A DNA stretch of 64,000 nucleotides from Blautia parvula (GCF_020215665.1 NZ_CP084061.1:1302001-1366000); one strand, 5' to 3'; positions 26,715-36,181 are shown, counted from the stretch's first letter. Made by a program: numbers and translations. Notes: generated from the sequence alone by a model not told the origin.

Positions 26715-28449
26715 ACCTCGTCATCATATATCCAATCTTCTTTGCGCTTTCCGGATATTTTGCAGTATATGCCATAACTCGCATCTGCTCGCCAACATTA
26801 CCTGTATCTGCATCAATTCCGGAAGCAGAACCACTACAGAACTTAAAGAGATCGATCAATAAAGTTTTAACTGTAAAAGAACTGCCCTGAATCCTCGGCA
26901 GGATTTTCTGCATGATCTGGTTATCCATTGCCTGATTATATGTAAGCAGTTCTCCTGCCTTCTTATTATTCAGCATATAGAAAACAATCTCATCACGTAC
27001 ACGGAAGCCTACATTAGCATTTGCCTTGGCAAGAAACTTGTTCATTTCCTGAAGTTCCACGCAAACCTTCTGTACAAAATCTTCTTCCTCTGCACAATCA
27101 ATAGCCAGAATCAGATACTCTGTGCACAGGAAGCTGTTAGATAATGCCTGTGGTTCAACTGTACCAACTGTACGTTTTTGTGGAATCAGATCCACATAGT
27201 TGAATTCTATGGTATTGGCACGATCCAGGACTTTCTTGCTGAATGGGAAGGTCGTTTCATCCATATTGACGGTACCGACAACATAAAGGTTATCCGGAAT
27301 TCCACCTTCATACTGTGCTATGCCTTCTGTTTTGATTCTACCCTCACTCTTATAACGAGACTCGATAACTGACAAAAAATCACTCAGATAATACTCCACA
27401 CGTGCCAAGTTCATCTCATCGAAACAAAGAAATACGGGCTTGTCTGGATTTTCAACAGCTGCATCAAAAGCACTGCAGACAGGACCCTGAATAAAGTGAC
27501 CGTTAAGGTCTGTATGTCCGAAAAGGTCACTGCCATCGCTCCAGTCCGGCCGCACAGATACAAGCCTATAGTCAGCTCCGATGGCTTCCGCAAAGAGTTT
27601 TACCAAACGAGTCTTTCCAGTACCGGAAGTACCGGCAAGAATAACAAAAGGCTTGCTCTTCAAACTGAGGTAGAAGTTTTCAACCATGCCATCAGGGTAA
27701 TCGAATCCTCGATTAAAAATATAATTTTTAATTTCAGTAACTGCCTCCTTCGAGCTAACAATAGACTTCAGACCAGGCATAGGCTTCTCTCCTTCCTTTG
27801 ACTTTGGTTTTGAAGGTTGATGTAACTCGAAAAGTTCATCATAATAACTAACCAACTTTTCTGCTGCACCTAGCAGAGACTTACACAGAGCGGCATCGTT
27901 AGTGTAATCATCTTCAGTAATAATGTAGGAAATCTGAACCTTTTTTAGCTTCATAGCCTTTACTACAGTGTTATCGCGTTCATCCAATATACGAAATTCA
28001 GATTCGTTATTGCCTCCAGACACATATACGAGCATTGGATCAAGCGGGACATTAAGTAAGCCTGCATAAGTTGTAATATCGCTTGTAGAAGCAGCTGCCA
28101 TTGCTAATTCAATGCTCAGACGAAACCGGAGAAAATCGTTTCCTTTTTCAGCAAATAACGACATGCTGATTTGGCTATCTTTATGCTCTTTGCGCTTCAT
28201 TTGACACCATAAATAGCTTACATAAGTGCCGCTATTTTGCCATTGCGTAACCTTGTCATGTTCAAACGAACATGATTTCTCAATGATTTCCACTAGCTCT
28301 GTAAATTGCGCTCTTGCAAATTTTCCAGCCTCACTTCCAGAAACCATATAGTCACGCTCTTCATTTGAAGAGCATTTATCAAGCTTCTTATATTGATTTC
28401 CTCCATATTTTTTTAAAAATGACAAGATTTTCAGATAGTTATCAACCAT
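26680..28449 (-). CDS. McrB-like AAA+ ATPase/GTPase
   Basis: This 589-residue protein has an N-terminal region of about 240 residues of unknown fold, then an AAA+ domain: Walker A GTSGTGKT (about 273-280), Walker B VFLCFDEMN (about 350), and GTVNMDE (about 400), the position of the McrB NTAD-type motif. McrB-like motors form hexamers and translocate DNA to activate the McrC-type nuclease. The N-terminus is probably the specificity domain and is unlike the DUF3578 domain of E. coli McrB as far as I can see. The ATG at 28449 has GAGGT eight bases upstream; a TTG five codons earlier is less likely. Confidence 0.85.
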   Translation of the reverse strand: MVDNYLKILSFLKKYGGNQYKKLDKCSSNEERDYMVSGSEAGKFARAQFTELVEIIEKSCSFEHDKVTQWQNSGTYVSYLWCQMKRKEHKDSQISMSLFAEKGNDFLRFRLSIELAMAAASTSDITTYAGLLNVPLDPMLVYVSGGNNESEFRILDERDNTVVKAMKLKKVQISYIITEDDYTNDAALCKSLLGAAEKLVSYYDELFELHQPSKPKSKEGEKPMPGLKSIVSSKEAVTEIKNYIFNRGFDYPDGMVENFYLSLKSKPFVILAGTSGTGKTRLVKLFAEAIGADYRLVSVRPDWSDGSDLFGHTDLNGHFIQGPVCSAFDAAVENPDKPVFLCFDEMNLARVEYYLSDFLSVIESRYKSEGRIKTEGIAQYEGGIPDNLYVVGTVNMDETTFPFSKKVLDRANTIEFNYVDLIPQKRTVGTVEPQALSNSFLCTEYLILAIDCAEEEDFVQKVCVELQEMNKFLAKANANVGFRVRDEIVFYMLNNKKAGELLTYNQAMDNQIMQKILPRIQGSSFTVKTLLIDLFKFCSGSASGIDADTGNVGEQMRVMAYTAKYPESAKKIGYMMTRFEDDGFTSYWL

Positions 28450-28490
28450 TTTGCGGTACCTCAAGTTCTAATTTTAAATTATATAGTCAA

Positions 28491-29066
28491 TCATTGTCTA
28501 GTTGGTATGGTCAAATCTCGATACCGTTCTTTTTTCAATTCAGCCTCAACATCTTTCGACGCACTAGTAAGCGGTGTAAGCTCTCCAATCAACAAAGGAA
28601 TATCCAATGCCCCATAAAGAGACAGAATCTCCTTCTCCAATTTTTCAAACGAAACGATTGCTGCTGCATCATTAGGTGAGATAATATTCAGTGTCTTTCT
28701 ATTAGCGGCAAGAATCACAGCTTGTTCAATGCCTTCCTTCTTACAAACTTTCAAAGCGTCCAAAATATCAGACCCTAGACTCATCTGATGTCTGAAAGTA
28801 ACCCTAATCCATGTTTTTTCTTTTATGAAATAACCCGAATCGCCATCCCATCCATGATAGTTAAAACGTTCAACCAAAATCTCATTCAAATAACGCTGCA
28901 TTCCTTTAGGAGCACTCTTTCCAGCTTTGATTTTTGCATCTCGCTCAGCTGAAAAACGAACAGAAGCATCTTTCCATACATTGCTACTGATTATTTCTAA
29001 TGCTTCAGATGTTTCATCTGTTAGTGTTGGTTTTGTCCATGGAGGAGCAAGTAATCGAGTTTTCAT
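28491..29066 (-). CDS. 191-residue orphan, possible restriction-endonuclease-like fold
   Basis: I do not recognise a family with certainty. The protein has a helical start with SAERDAKIKAGKSAPKGMQR, then RYLNEILVERFNYHGW, an alternating strand TWIRVTFRHQ and a helix-strand unit ILDALKVCKKEG / QAVILAA. This helix-strand order resembles BamHI/BglII-type nucleases, but the ExK position reads VTF, so it may be an inactive or divergent relative (speculative). It sits four bases downstream of the PLD/SNF2 gene and 26 bp upstream of the McrB-like gene, so it is an integral part of the six-gene set. Confidence 0.6.
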   Translation of the reverse strand: MKTRLLAPPWTKPTLTDETSEALEIISSNVWKDASVRFSAERDAKIKAGKSAPKGMQRYLNEILVERFNYHGWDGDSGYFIKEKTWIRVTFRHQMSLGSDILDALKVCKKEGIEQAVILAANRKTLNIISPNDAAAIVSFEKLEKEILSLYGALDIPLLIGELTPLTSASKDVEAELKKERYRDLTIPTRQ

Positions 29067-29070
29067 AAAA

Positions 29071-32000
29071 TCACATCCTTCTCAAAGCCCAAAATTCCGG
29101 GCATTTTTCTAGTTCAGTATCCACGCTATAGCTTAAATCCAAGTTTTTACTATTAGGCAACATAATAGGCCTCCCCTGAAGTTCATCACTTGTACTAAGC
29201 TCTTTATCCAAAAGAAACTCTGTTATTGATTCATGCTTGATCAGAATCTGATTTCCGCCATCTTTAATCGCAAAAGCGATATCTTTTCCATGCTCATCCT
29301 GAAGGATTTCTATTCTAGAATCAGTAAAATCTATGAATTTCCATGGTATTGATGTGAGAGAAATACTCTCTTGCATACCGTCTTTAGCCGTCAGGTCAAC
29401 TATCGTACCATCTGGCATCTCATATTGAACAATAATTCCATCTAGTAATTTTCCGCGAACAGGAAATATGTTATTGCACAGTGAAATCAGATTTTCTCGC
29501 ATTCTTCTTGTCACAGTTACAGCCGATGTTTGTGACCATAATTCTTCCAGCGCACGTCTTTGAACAGAGTTACGAATCTCTTTTAACTCTGCTATTCCCG
29601 TAGCATCCTCATCCTTATCTTCTATAACGGCATCGCGAATCTCAGTTGCAACGATTTCTGGAAATTCTCCTATAGCCAAATTTGTCTCTTCGAGACGTCG
29701 CTGTATTCGATGGTACATCCGTGCCTCTATACTATTAGGATACCAAACATTATAAACATCAACTTTCTCAGACACTTGACCAAGTCTTGCAATACGACCA
29801 ATTCTCTGCTCTAATCTAGCCGGAGTCCAAGGCACATCGACATTGATCAACACACGGGCTGCTTGCAGATTTAAGCCTTCAGATGCTGCATCCGAGCAAA
29901 ATACGACCTTCATTCGTCCGGAGAACAAAAATTTTTTTATTTCAGTTTTACTGCATAGTGTTTCTGTACCGTTTTCAACAATTATAGATTTGTCACCGGT
30001 ATAGATGCCGTAAGCATACTTGCTGTTAGCTCCAATACGAGCAAATTCGTGTAATAACGCATCGACAGTGTCTGTATATCTTGAAAATAAAAGAACTTTA
30101 TCATCCTTCTCCAAACACCTGAGCGCGATTTGAATTGAACGCACGATCTTCAAATCGCCAGAAGCCTTCAAAAGGGTATCCACTTCTTTTAGCAACGATG
30201 ATAGCGCTGTTGTTTCGATGCCAACACTCCTACGTAGAGCCACCACATCTAAATCTCCACAATCAATTTCATCTGTACCTTCAAAATCAATATTCAGCAA
30301 ATCATCCAATTCAATATCGTCTGAACTTGAAAGGATACCGAATGACTGGCCAAGTGTAGAGAACTTTTTCAGATGCTCATCTAATTTATCCTTTAGCTTG
30401 GTGATTTTTTCGTATCTACGTTCTAAACTCTTTTTACAGGATAAGAGAGAAGAAGCCATTCTCTGTTGATAACTAACTCGTACAAATCCTATTGACCTAA
30501 ATTGGTCCGGGTATAAGACTTGCTCAACCTGAAAACAATCATTCGTTAAATACTGATCTAGTTTTATGTAAAACAACTGAACTCGCTCGGAATCAGTAAC
30601 AGATTCTTCAATAAGATTTCTGGTTGGAAACTTGTATCCAACATTTGATAATGCTCTACGAGTATTTCTGACTGTCAGCAAATGAGCCGGATGAAGTTTG
30701 ATGAATGCAGGCCTGAGTATATTCCAGTTGTTTTGCACCATTTTACCCAGTTCGTATTGATCCGCAGTATCCTTGATATCAACTATCTTCTCAACTGCAA
30801 TCGTTTCTTCTTTTGTAAGACGGCTCATATCTGGTTTCATCGACGAAATTGTACTGAGAAGTAGCTTTGCAACACTGGCCGCATCTGAAATATCTGGTGT
30901 CTCAGCAATCGCGATAACTTTTAATGAAGTTGTATAATTACGTGGTTTTTGCCAAATTTTAGGCAACCCCAGTAATTTTAATATGGCATGATATTCACTT
31001 GCTTCTTTTTGCATAGGTGTAGCTGTGGCAAGTATAAGATGTGGAATCTTTCGAACCACGCTTTCTAACATAGAATACATGCGAGTCTTCTGTGAAGTTC
31101 CTGCAATAGATTTGCTTATACGCGCAGAATGAGCTTCATCAAGAATCAATAAATCAGGCAAAACGCATCCAGGTTGTGAAAATAGGTCCTTATTTTTTCC
31201 ACTACCGCGAGCAAACTGTGCTGACATAAGTACAATACCTGGAGCCCTCTTCCCTAATGGATTGTCAGTACCAATACCGATGCTCTTACCAAAGCAGTCA
31301 TAGTATGCCTTAGAGCTAGAATTATACAAATATGCATTTATGTGAAAGTGTTCAAAGAGTTCGTCTTGCCACTGTTTCAAAACTGATTTAGGCGTTAAAA
31401 TGACTACTCTCTTGATGCCGCAATATTTTACAAGAAAGTTCATCGTTGCAGCGACTTCAAACGTTTTGCCGAGTCCCACTTCATCAGAAAATAATACACG
31501 CACAGGCCACCTTGAAAGAGCGTCAATCACAGCTCTTTCCTGATGCATATATAGTGCTGGAATATCTCCTGAAACAAAGTAATTAGCGAGCATTTTAGAA
31601 GCCGCAGAAAGAATTTCAGCAGAACCATGGCAAACTTCAACACCAGACTTAAGTGAAGCATAGTCCTTACCCAACGCCTCTTTAATCATTTCTGCAGTAT
31701 CTTCTGTAATATCTAATACGTCCGCTTCTTCATGTTTATTGTTCCAAAGCGTTTCAAAAAAATCCTGCTGCGTTTTCACTGCATCCCGTGCTAGCCAAGA
31801 AGTAGCGACCATTAGCTGCTCAAAATTTCCCCCAAGCCCACTACCGGTCTCATTCGGACTTCCAACAGCGACCAGTGTATCTTTATCATCTGAAAGAATT
31901 AGCGTTTTCGGGTGAAAAATACCATCACCATTAACAGCAGCAGCCTTAATTTCGAGCAACTGATCTTCAACCATCCAAGCGATAGTAGCTAATCGCTTTT

Positions 32001-32328
32001 TCTTCAAAGAATCCGAAATGGAATTTATTCCTTTTTTAACTTCTTCACGTACTGAAGCAATCTGCTTTGTCAAATATTCTCGTCGCAAGGATGCTTCAAC
32101 AAATTCTGCAGGTACGCTATGAATCCCTATAATGAGACGCATTCTTCCTTGTTTCTGATATAACGCTTCGATTCCCTGAGAAATTGCCAGCAGAGACTCA
32201 ACTGTATAAAAACTTGTTACCCTGTCATAATGTACTGATTCGCCAATGGCAGGTAATAAAAAATCTTTTAAAATCAGTTCACCTCTACCGGCATAGCTCA
32301 GTTGGATATTGATTTCTTTTAATCCCAT
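29071..32328 (-). CDS. PLD-nuclease/SNF2-type SF2 helicase fusion
   Basis: This 1085-residue protein begins with a phospholipase-D-like domain (about 1-200): HxK at 139-141, GSPNETGSGL at 156-165 and Glu170 form one HKD-type active site. An SNF2/RapA-type helicase follows, with EVGLGKT (283-289), DEAH (397-400) and a C-terminal RecA domain (about 745-900) containing FCSDAASEGLNLQ and RLEQRIGRIARLGQ. Single-HKD domains usually dimerise to cut DNA. It is presumably the translocase/nuclease of the island. The gene lies three bases downstream of the 216-residue orphan and four bases upstream of the 191-residue orphan. Confidence 0.87.
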   Translation of the reverse strand: MGLKEINIQLSYAGRGELILKDFLLPAIGESVHYDRVTSFYTVESLLAISQGIEALYQKQGRMRLIIGIHSVPAEFVEASLRREYLTKQIASVREEVKKGINSISDSLKKKRLATIAWMVEDQLLEIKAAAVNGDGIFHPKTLILSDDKDTLVAVGSPNETGSGLGGNFEQLMVATSWLARDAVKTQQDFFETLWNNKHEEADVLDITEDTAEMIKEALGKDYASLKSGVEVCHGSAEILSAASKMLANYFVSGDIPALYMHQERAVIDALSRWPVRVLFSDEVGLGKTFEVAATMNFLVKYCGIKRVVILTPKSVLKQWQDELFEHFHINAYLYNSSSKAYYDCFGKSIGIGTDNPLGKRAPGIVLMSAQFARGSGKNKDLFSQPGCVLPDLLILDEAHSARISKSIAGTSQKTRMYSMLESVVRKIPHLILATATPMQKEASEYHAILKLLGLPKIWQKPRNYTTSLKVIAIAETPDISDAASVAKLLLSTISSMKPDMSRLTKEETIAVEKIVDIKDTADQYELGKMVQNNWNILRPAFIKLHPAHLLTVRNTRRALSNVGYKFPTRNLIEESVTDSERVQLFYIKLDQYLTNDCFQVEQVLYPDQFRSIGFVRVSYQQRMASSLLSCKKSLERRYEKITKLKDKLDEHLKKFSTLGQSFGILSSSDDIELDDLLNIDFEGTDEIDCGDLDVVALRRSVGIETTALSSLLKEVDTLLKASGDLKIVRSIQIALRCLEKDDKVLLFSRYTDTVDALLHEFARIGANSKYAYGIYTGDKSIIVENGTETLCSKTEIKKFLFSGRMKVVFCSDAASEGLNLQAARVLINVDVPWTPARLEQRIGRIARLGQVSEKVDVYNVWYPNSIEARMYHRIQRRLEETNLAIGEFPEIVATEIRDAVIEDKDEDATGIAELKEIRNSVQRRALEELWSQTSAVTVTRRMRENLISLCNNIFPVRGKLLDGIIVQYEMPDGTIVDLTAKDGMQESISLTSIPWKFIDFTDSRIEILQDEHGKDIAFAIKDGGNQILIKHESITEFLLDKELSTSDELQGRPIMLPNSKNLDLSYSVDTELEKCPEFWALRRM

Positions 32329-32331
32329 AAC

Positions 32332-32982
32332 TTATTTCCCAATTGCGTCCAAGATTCTGTCGCATATCTCTTCATCACCGTCTATACTGTTGCGCTTAAT
32401 AGCGCCCTTTGAAGACAGGTTCTCCAAAATTTTTAATACGATATCTATCTGCTTTCCAGAAAGAGTTTTTCCGCGTTTTTTCTGAGTCACAACACTTTTA
32501 AAAAATTTATTCTCCCACTCAGAAAGTGCATTGAAATCCTGTCCCTTTTTAAGTGCATGTGCCAAATCAGCTCCAGTCAACATTCCCACCATTTGTTCTT
32601 TAGTAAGTCCTGCAATTTCCATCATTTGCTGATAAACAAACTCACTATGCGATGTACCATTATTTGAATGTGAATCCTTACTATTCAATAATGCATTTAA
32701 TGCCTGTCTCGCCTCTTCATAACTAGCGTTCGCTATCAGTGCCCATGTAGTTTTTGGCGGCTCAGCCTTAGAAATCAATTCAATAAGTTCTTCATCTAAA
32801 GCACCCAAAGATAATAGCGCGTCCAATTCAGAAGGTGTTGCTTTAACAAACGCAGCTGCAGTAGAAAGATCCAAACCCACAGCATAAAACGCTTCTGAGA
32901 TTTCGATGATTTTCTGTCCTAAATCTACATCTACGGAATTCCAAAGGTCTTTGATTTTCTCAAGAGCTTGATATTTATCCAC
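32332..32982 (-). CDS. 216-residue helical orphan of the defence set
   Basis: I do not recognise this protein. It appears almost wholly alpha-helical, with leucine- and glutamate-rich segments, a linker rich in Ser/Asn (SKDSHSNNGTSHSE) near residues 101-114, and a basic C-terminal part (VTQKKRGKTLSGKQ). No membrane segment or catalytic motif is visible. The gene is three bases from each neighbour (MORC-like ATPase upstream, PLD/SNF2 helicase downstream), which implies translational coupling and probably a physical complex. An adaptor or DNA-binding role is a guess. Confidence 0.75.
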   Translation of the reverse strand: MDKYQALEKIKDLWNSVDVDLGQKIIEISEAFYAVGLDLSTAAAFVKATPSELDALLSLGALDEELIELISKAEPPKTTWALIANASYEEARQALNALLNSKDSHSNNGTSHSEFVYQQMMEIAGLTKEQMVGMLTGADLAHALKKGQDFNALSEWENKFFKSVVTQKKRGKTLSGKQIDIVLKILENLSSKGAIKRNSIDGDEEICDRILDAIGK

Positions 32983-32985
32983 AGC

Positions 32986-34461
32986 TTATTTCATCCCTTC
33001 CGTGCGTTTAACTACCCATTCATTTCGAATTTTCAGGGCCTTGGACGCATCATAACTAAGTTTTTCCACAAGTAATCTATAAATAGCATCAGATGTTGCA
33101 AGTACTTTCTTTACATCGTCATCAACCTTCTTCTTCCATAAAGGGTGATTCTTAAACAGTAGCACCTGCAATTCTGCAGTATCGTCATCATCACTTTCAG
33201 CAAAAATATAGTCAAATGGTGCATGTATACTGCTTCCACTCTCTTTTTCAAGATAAGTAATGATAATTTCTCCTTCATCTTCCAAAGTCAGAGCCTCTTC
33301 AGTAACGATATTCTTGATGGTATCATTGATACTTGGCTTCTCGTCTCTTTCACCTTTCTTTGTAGAAGGTTTTTTTTCACCAAAATCCTCCTCACTCACT
33401 TCACCATCAACCTCATAATCGTCACGCAGCGTATTAACTATTTTCTTAAGCTCGCTCGGATTATTAATATTTCCTTTTTTGCTCACATTATTTGATGCCG
33501 TAACAATACCTTTCAAGTATTCTTTCATATGAGCGGCAACGAACATCCAGTCTTCTGATTGCTGAATACCCTGCTTATAGAAAGTTGCATCCAAAAAGTC
33601 CATATTAACTTCACCAATAATTCGGCTTGTCATCAGATGTGCTCTAAACCAAGTCTTGTCGTATTTTTCTACTAGCTGATTATGTCTATAAATATTAAAT
33701 CCATAAAAACCGTTGTTATGAGTCTGAGAATCCAATGCCATCCAGCCAGTAATATGATATTTGTCTTCCGGCCCAAAAATCTCATCAATTTCGACTTTTG
33801 TTCCTTTAATGAAATTATATTTGATTGGCTCCGCATCATTAGTACCAGATTCATCAATAATGGTGATTCTATCGCCATGATCTAGATGAGCCTTAAAAGC
33901 TTCTCCCATGTAAGCTAGTATTGCACTTACCATAGGGTTTTTATTTTTTAATCTGCTTATAACAAAAGCAGTTCCATGTCCAGCTGCGCCTAAAGGGGAA
34001 TTTTCAGAAGGCAGGAAATCTTCAATTTCCACGTCCCATGCATCTGACCCGGCTGGTCGTGTTCCGTAATCATTAATATCAAACGACGTATAATATTCGA
34101 CATTCCCATCTACTGGTCTGGTATAGATTTCATAATAATTACCAAGGGTTGAACAGGATGTCTTAAAACCCATTCCGAAATGGCCTTTTGCACCTTCTCC
34201 TCTTTCAATATATCTAGACATATCTTCGGCAATACATACCGCTTTTTCCAGAATGGAAAATTCCATACCTTTTCCGTTATCAATGACAGTGATCCTTCCA
34301 TTTCGCACGTCGATGGTTATTGCAAGTTTTTCATCCTGATAACGGGCGTCAAAGCAATTTGCAACCAATTCTCCAATGGCCTCAGGAGTCGTTTGATTTG
34401 TTGCACCAATTGTTTCCATCAAACGTGGAGAAGGATAATTTTTCACAATACGCTTGCCCAT
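32986..34461 (-). CDS. MORC-like GHKL ATPase
   Basis: This 491-residue protein has a GHKL (Hsp90/MutL/histidine-kinase) ATP-binding domain. The N box is GELVANCFDA (residues 30-39; Glu31, Asn35), the G1 box DNGKGM (61-66) and the G2 box GHFGMGFK (93-100). An S5-like domain probably follows, then an acidic/lysine-rich linker near 330-360. Bacterial MORC/paraMORC ATPases are known neighbours of SF2 helicases and nucleases in restriction systems, probably clamping or remodelling DNA. GAGGTG lies eight bases before the ATG. It is the first gene of the six-gene set, after a small interrupted open frame. Confidence 0.85.
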   Translation of the reverse strand: MGKRIVKNYPSPRLMETIGATNQTTPEAIGELVANCFDARYQDEKLAITIDVRNGRITVIDNGKGMEFSILEKAVCIAEDMSRYIERGEGAKGHFGMGFKTSCSTLGNYYEIYTRPVDGNVEYYTSFDINDYGTRPAGSDAWDVEIEDFLPSENSPLGAAGHGTAFVISRLKNKNPMVSAILAYMGEAFKAHLDHGDRITIIDESGTNDAEPIKYNFIKGTKVEIDEIFGPEDKYHITGWMALDSQTHNNGFYGFNIYRHNQLVEKYDKTWFRAHLMTSRIIGEVNMDFLDATFYKQGIQQSEDWMFVAAHMKEYLKGIVTASNNVSKKGNINNPSELKKIVNTLRDDYEVDGEVSEEDFGEKKPSTKKGERDEKPSINDTIKNIVTEEALTLEDEGEIIITYLEKESGSSIHAPFDYIFAESDDDDTAELQVLLFKNHPLWKKKVDDDVKKVLATSDAIYRLLVEKLSYDASKALKIRNEWVVKRTEGMK

Positions 34462-34464
34462 TTA

Positions 34465-34626
34465 TCACACCTCATTTAAATAATCTTCTGTTTCTATTGA
34501 TACGATATCATCCTGATGAACATCCAAGATACACGCCAGTTTAAATCTTCAATAGTCTGCACAGCTTGCCATAATTTCTTTGCAAGAAGATGCCTCATCC
34601 GTGTCATTATAATTTGGATGCTTCAT
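34465..34626 (-). pseudogene. small open frame split by an in-frame TGA
   Basis: From the ATG at 34626 the frame reads MKHPNYNDTDEASSC and onward for 25 codons, meets TGA at 34549-34551, and continues in the same frame for 27 codons (KLACILDVHQDDIVSIETED) to a stop five bases from the MORC-like start. The ATG is seven bases after the stop of the endonuclease gene. It may be a broken small protein, two mini-genes, or a coupling element. The family is not recognised; the second half looks like the end of a small regulator. Confidence 0.35.
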
Positions 34627-34633
34627 AGCTTAT

Positions 34634-36181
34634 TCAGCCTTTTTGGTGTTCTCCTAAATATTTCATCTTATTCAGTAGTTCTACAACATAAGTTCCTTTA
34701 ACCCAATAATTTTGTCGGAGCATTTTTAAGCCATTAACGATCACTTTATCAGTCGCATCTTTTCCTGTTCCACGAAAAAAAATCACATTATCCAATGCTT
34801 TTGGAAGATTTGTTTGTAACATCTCAATTCCTGTTTTAGCTGTATAACGAACAGATCCATCTTTTCTCCTCATAACTGTTACTGTTAATTCACCCGTTTG
34901 TACTAAACGTTTTGCTTCTTCCCAGGATGCTCTTACCGATGACATAATTTCATCTGTCCCCAATTCCAAGATTTTGAACCCCTCAAAGGTATTCTCACCA
35001 TAAATAACCTGAGTGATCATTTTCTTTCCATCGGGGCCTACTATCATTCTCGGATGTTCTTGGAATACTGGACACAACAATCTGTAATCATTAAAAAAGC
35101 TATAAACATCTGTATCTTCAAATTTTTTTTGTTCTCCATCTATAATTTGAAAATCAGAAAAATCCAAAGGACATGCAGACAATTTCAAGTCTTCTGTCCT
35201 TCCTCCATTTTTATTTAAAACAACGATCTGCCCATTTAATCCAAACTTCGCAAGCTGCTCAATCTGAGAAATCTTTTTAGTTCCTCCAAACATTTTTGCA
35301 ATAATTTTCTCACCGGCTTGTTTACAACTAATGTTATTATCCACACCAAACTCACGACATAACTCATTTAATGTCATACCTTTATATCGTCTTGTATATT
35401 CTATACACTCCTTTTCGACATCATTTATACCAAAATAATGACGGTCAGATCTTTCATATGTATTATTGATTGAACTCTGTACGATAACCGTAACAAACCT
35501 TGCTCTAAAACGAAACCTAGGTGCATTAGGATATTTCGGAGATGTATCCAAATACTCCAAATTCTTATTCACAACTGTAGAAAGATTAGGATATTCTTTT
35601 TTTCTGCTTTCTTTATCTGGATATCTTTTATGAATATCAGCAATAAAATCATGTACTTTTTGCCAATCACTTGCTATAATCACTTTATCATCATCAGTAC
35701 AATTATAGAAATAGAAATTCTTTACTTGAAAATCCTTATACCCTGCTGCTTTTACCGTCATCTTCGATAGATAATGATAATAAACAAATAAAATCCTCTG
35801 TGATTTATGCCAAAATTTAGATGTTTCAAAAGTCTCTTGTTCTATCGTAGGTATAGATACGGCGGTAATACTGCAAGGCTCTTTCGCATACCATAAACCG
35901 CGCGATTTTTCCTGAATACCGATAGTCTTTAACTCTACATCTTCATTGTCCACATTCAAATCCGGTATCTGTTTATTATTTGCCTTATAGCCAAACACAG
36001 ACTGTTCAATTACATCTCCGGCAATACCTGTCACCTTTGGATTCATAACTGTCTTATCAAAAACTCGATTGATATCCAGCTCTTCAAGTGTTTTACCTAT
36101 GGTAGGAATTAGGATTCCATATACCTGTTCTTTAGTATAATGTGGAATCTCTTCCTGCAGATTTATTTCACGAATACCCAT
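34634..36181 (-). CDS. Sau3AI/MutH-type restriction endonuclease, subunit 1
   Basis: This 515-residue PD-(D/E)xK nuclease is of the Sau3AI/MutH family. The catalytic set is Glu59 in GDVIEQSVFGYKANN, Asp74 in IPDLN, and Glu83-x-Lys85 in DVELKT. As in Sau3AI, a second MutH-like domain follows the catalytic half (about residues 270-510). Sau3AI cuts GATC and is blocked by cytosine methylation; whether this enzyme has the same specificity cannot be read from sequence. It lies 61 bp downstream of the methylase gene, and a related endonuclease lies on the methylase's other side. Confidence 0.85.
   Translation of the reverse strand: MGIREINLQEEIPHYTKEQVYGILIPTIGKTLEELDINRVFDKTVMNPKVTGIAGDVIEQSVFGYKANNKQIPDLNVDNEDVELKTIGIQEKSRGLWYAKEPCSITAVSIPTIEQETFETSKFWHKSQRILFVYYHYLSKMTVKAAGYKDFQVKNFYFYNCTDDDKVIIASDWQKVHDFIADIHKRYPDKESRKKEYPNLSTVVNKNLEYLDTSPKYPNAPRFRFRARFVTVIVQSSINNTYERSDRHYFGINDVEKECIEYTRRYKGMTLNELCREFGVDNNISCKQAGEKIIAKMFGGTKKISQIEQLAKFGLNGQIVVLNKNGGRTEDLKLSACPLDFSDFQIIDGEQKKFEDTDVYSFFNDYRLLCPVFQEHPRMIVGPDGKKMITQVIYGENTFEGFKILELGTDEIMSSVRASWEEAKRLVQTGELTVTVMRRKDGSVRYTAKTGIEMLQTNLPKALDNVIFFRGTGKDATDKVIVNGLKMLRQNYWVKGTYVVELLNKMKYLGEHQKG

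Noticed and set aside
24270-28449. Plain type IV McrBC system as the full explanation
   Set aside because: Four further genes are packed without gaps upstream, so the McrB/McrC-like pair is not a separate unit.
24270-34461. Identification of the six-gene set as DISARM
   Set aside because: DISARM has a DUF1998 protein with a separate helicase and a PLD gene. No DUF1998 protein is present here, and the PLD domain is fused to the SNF2 motor.
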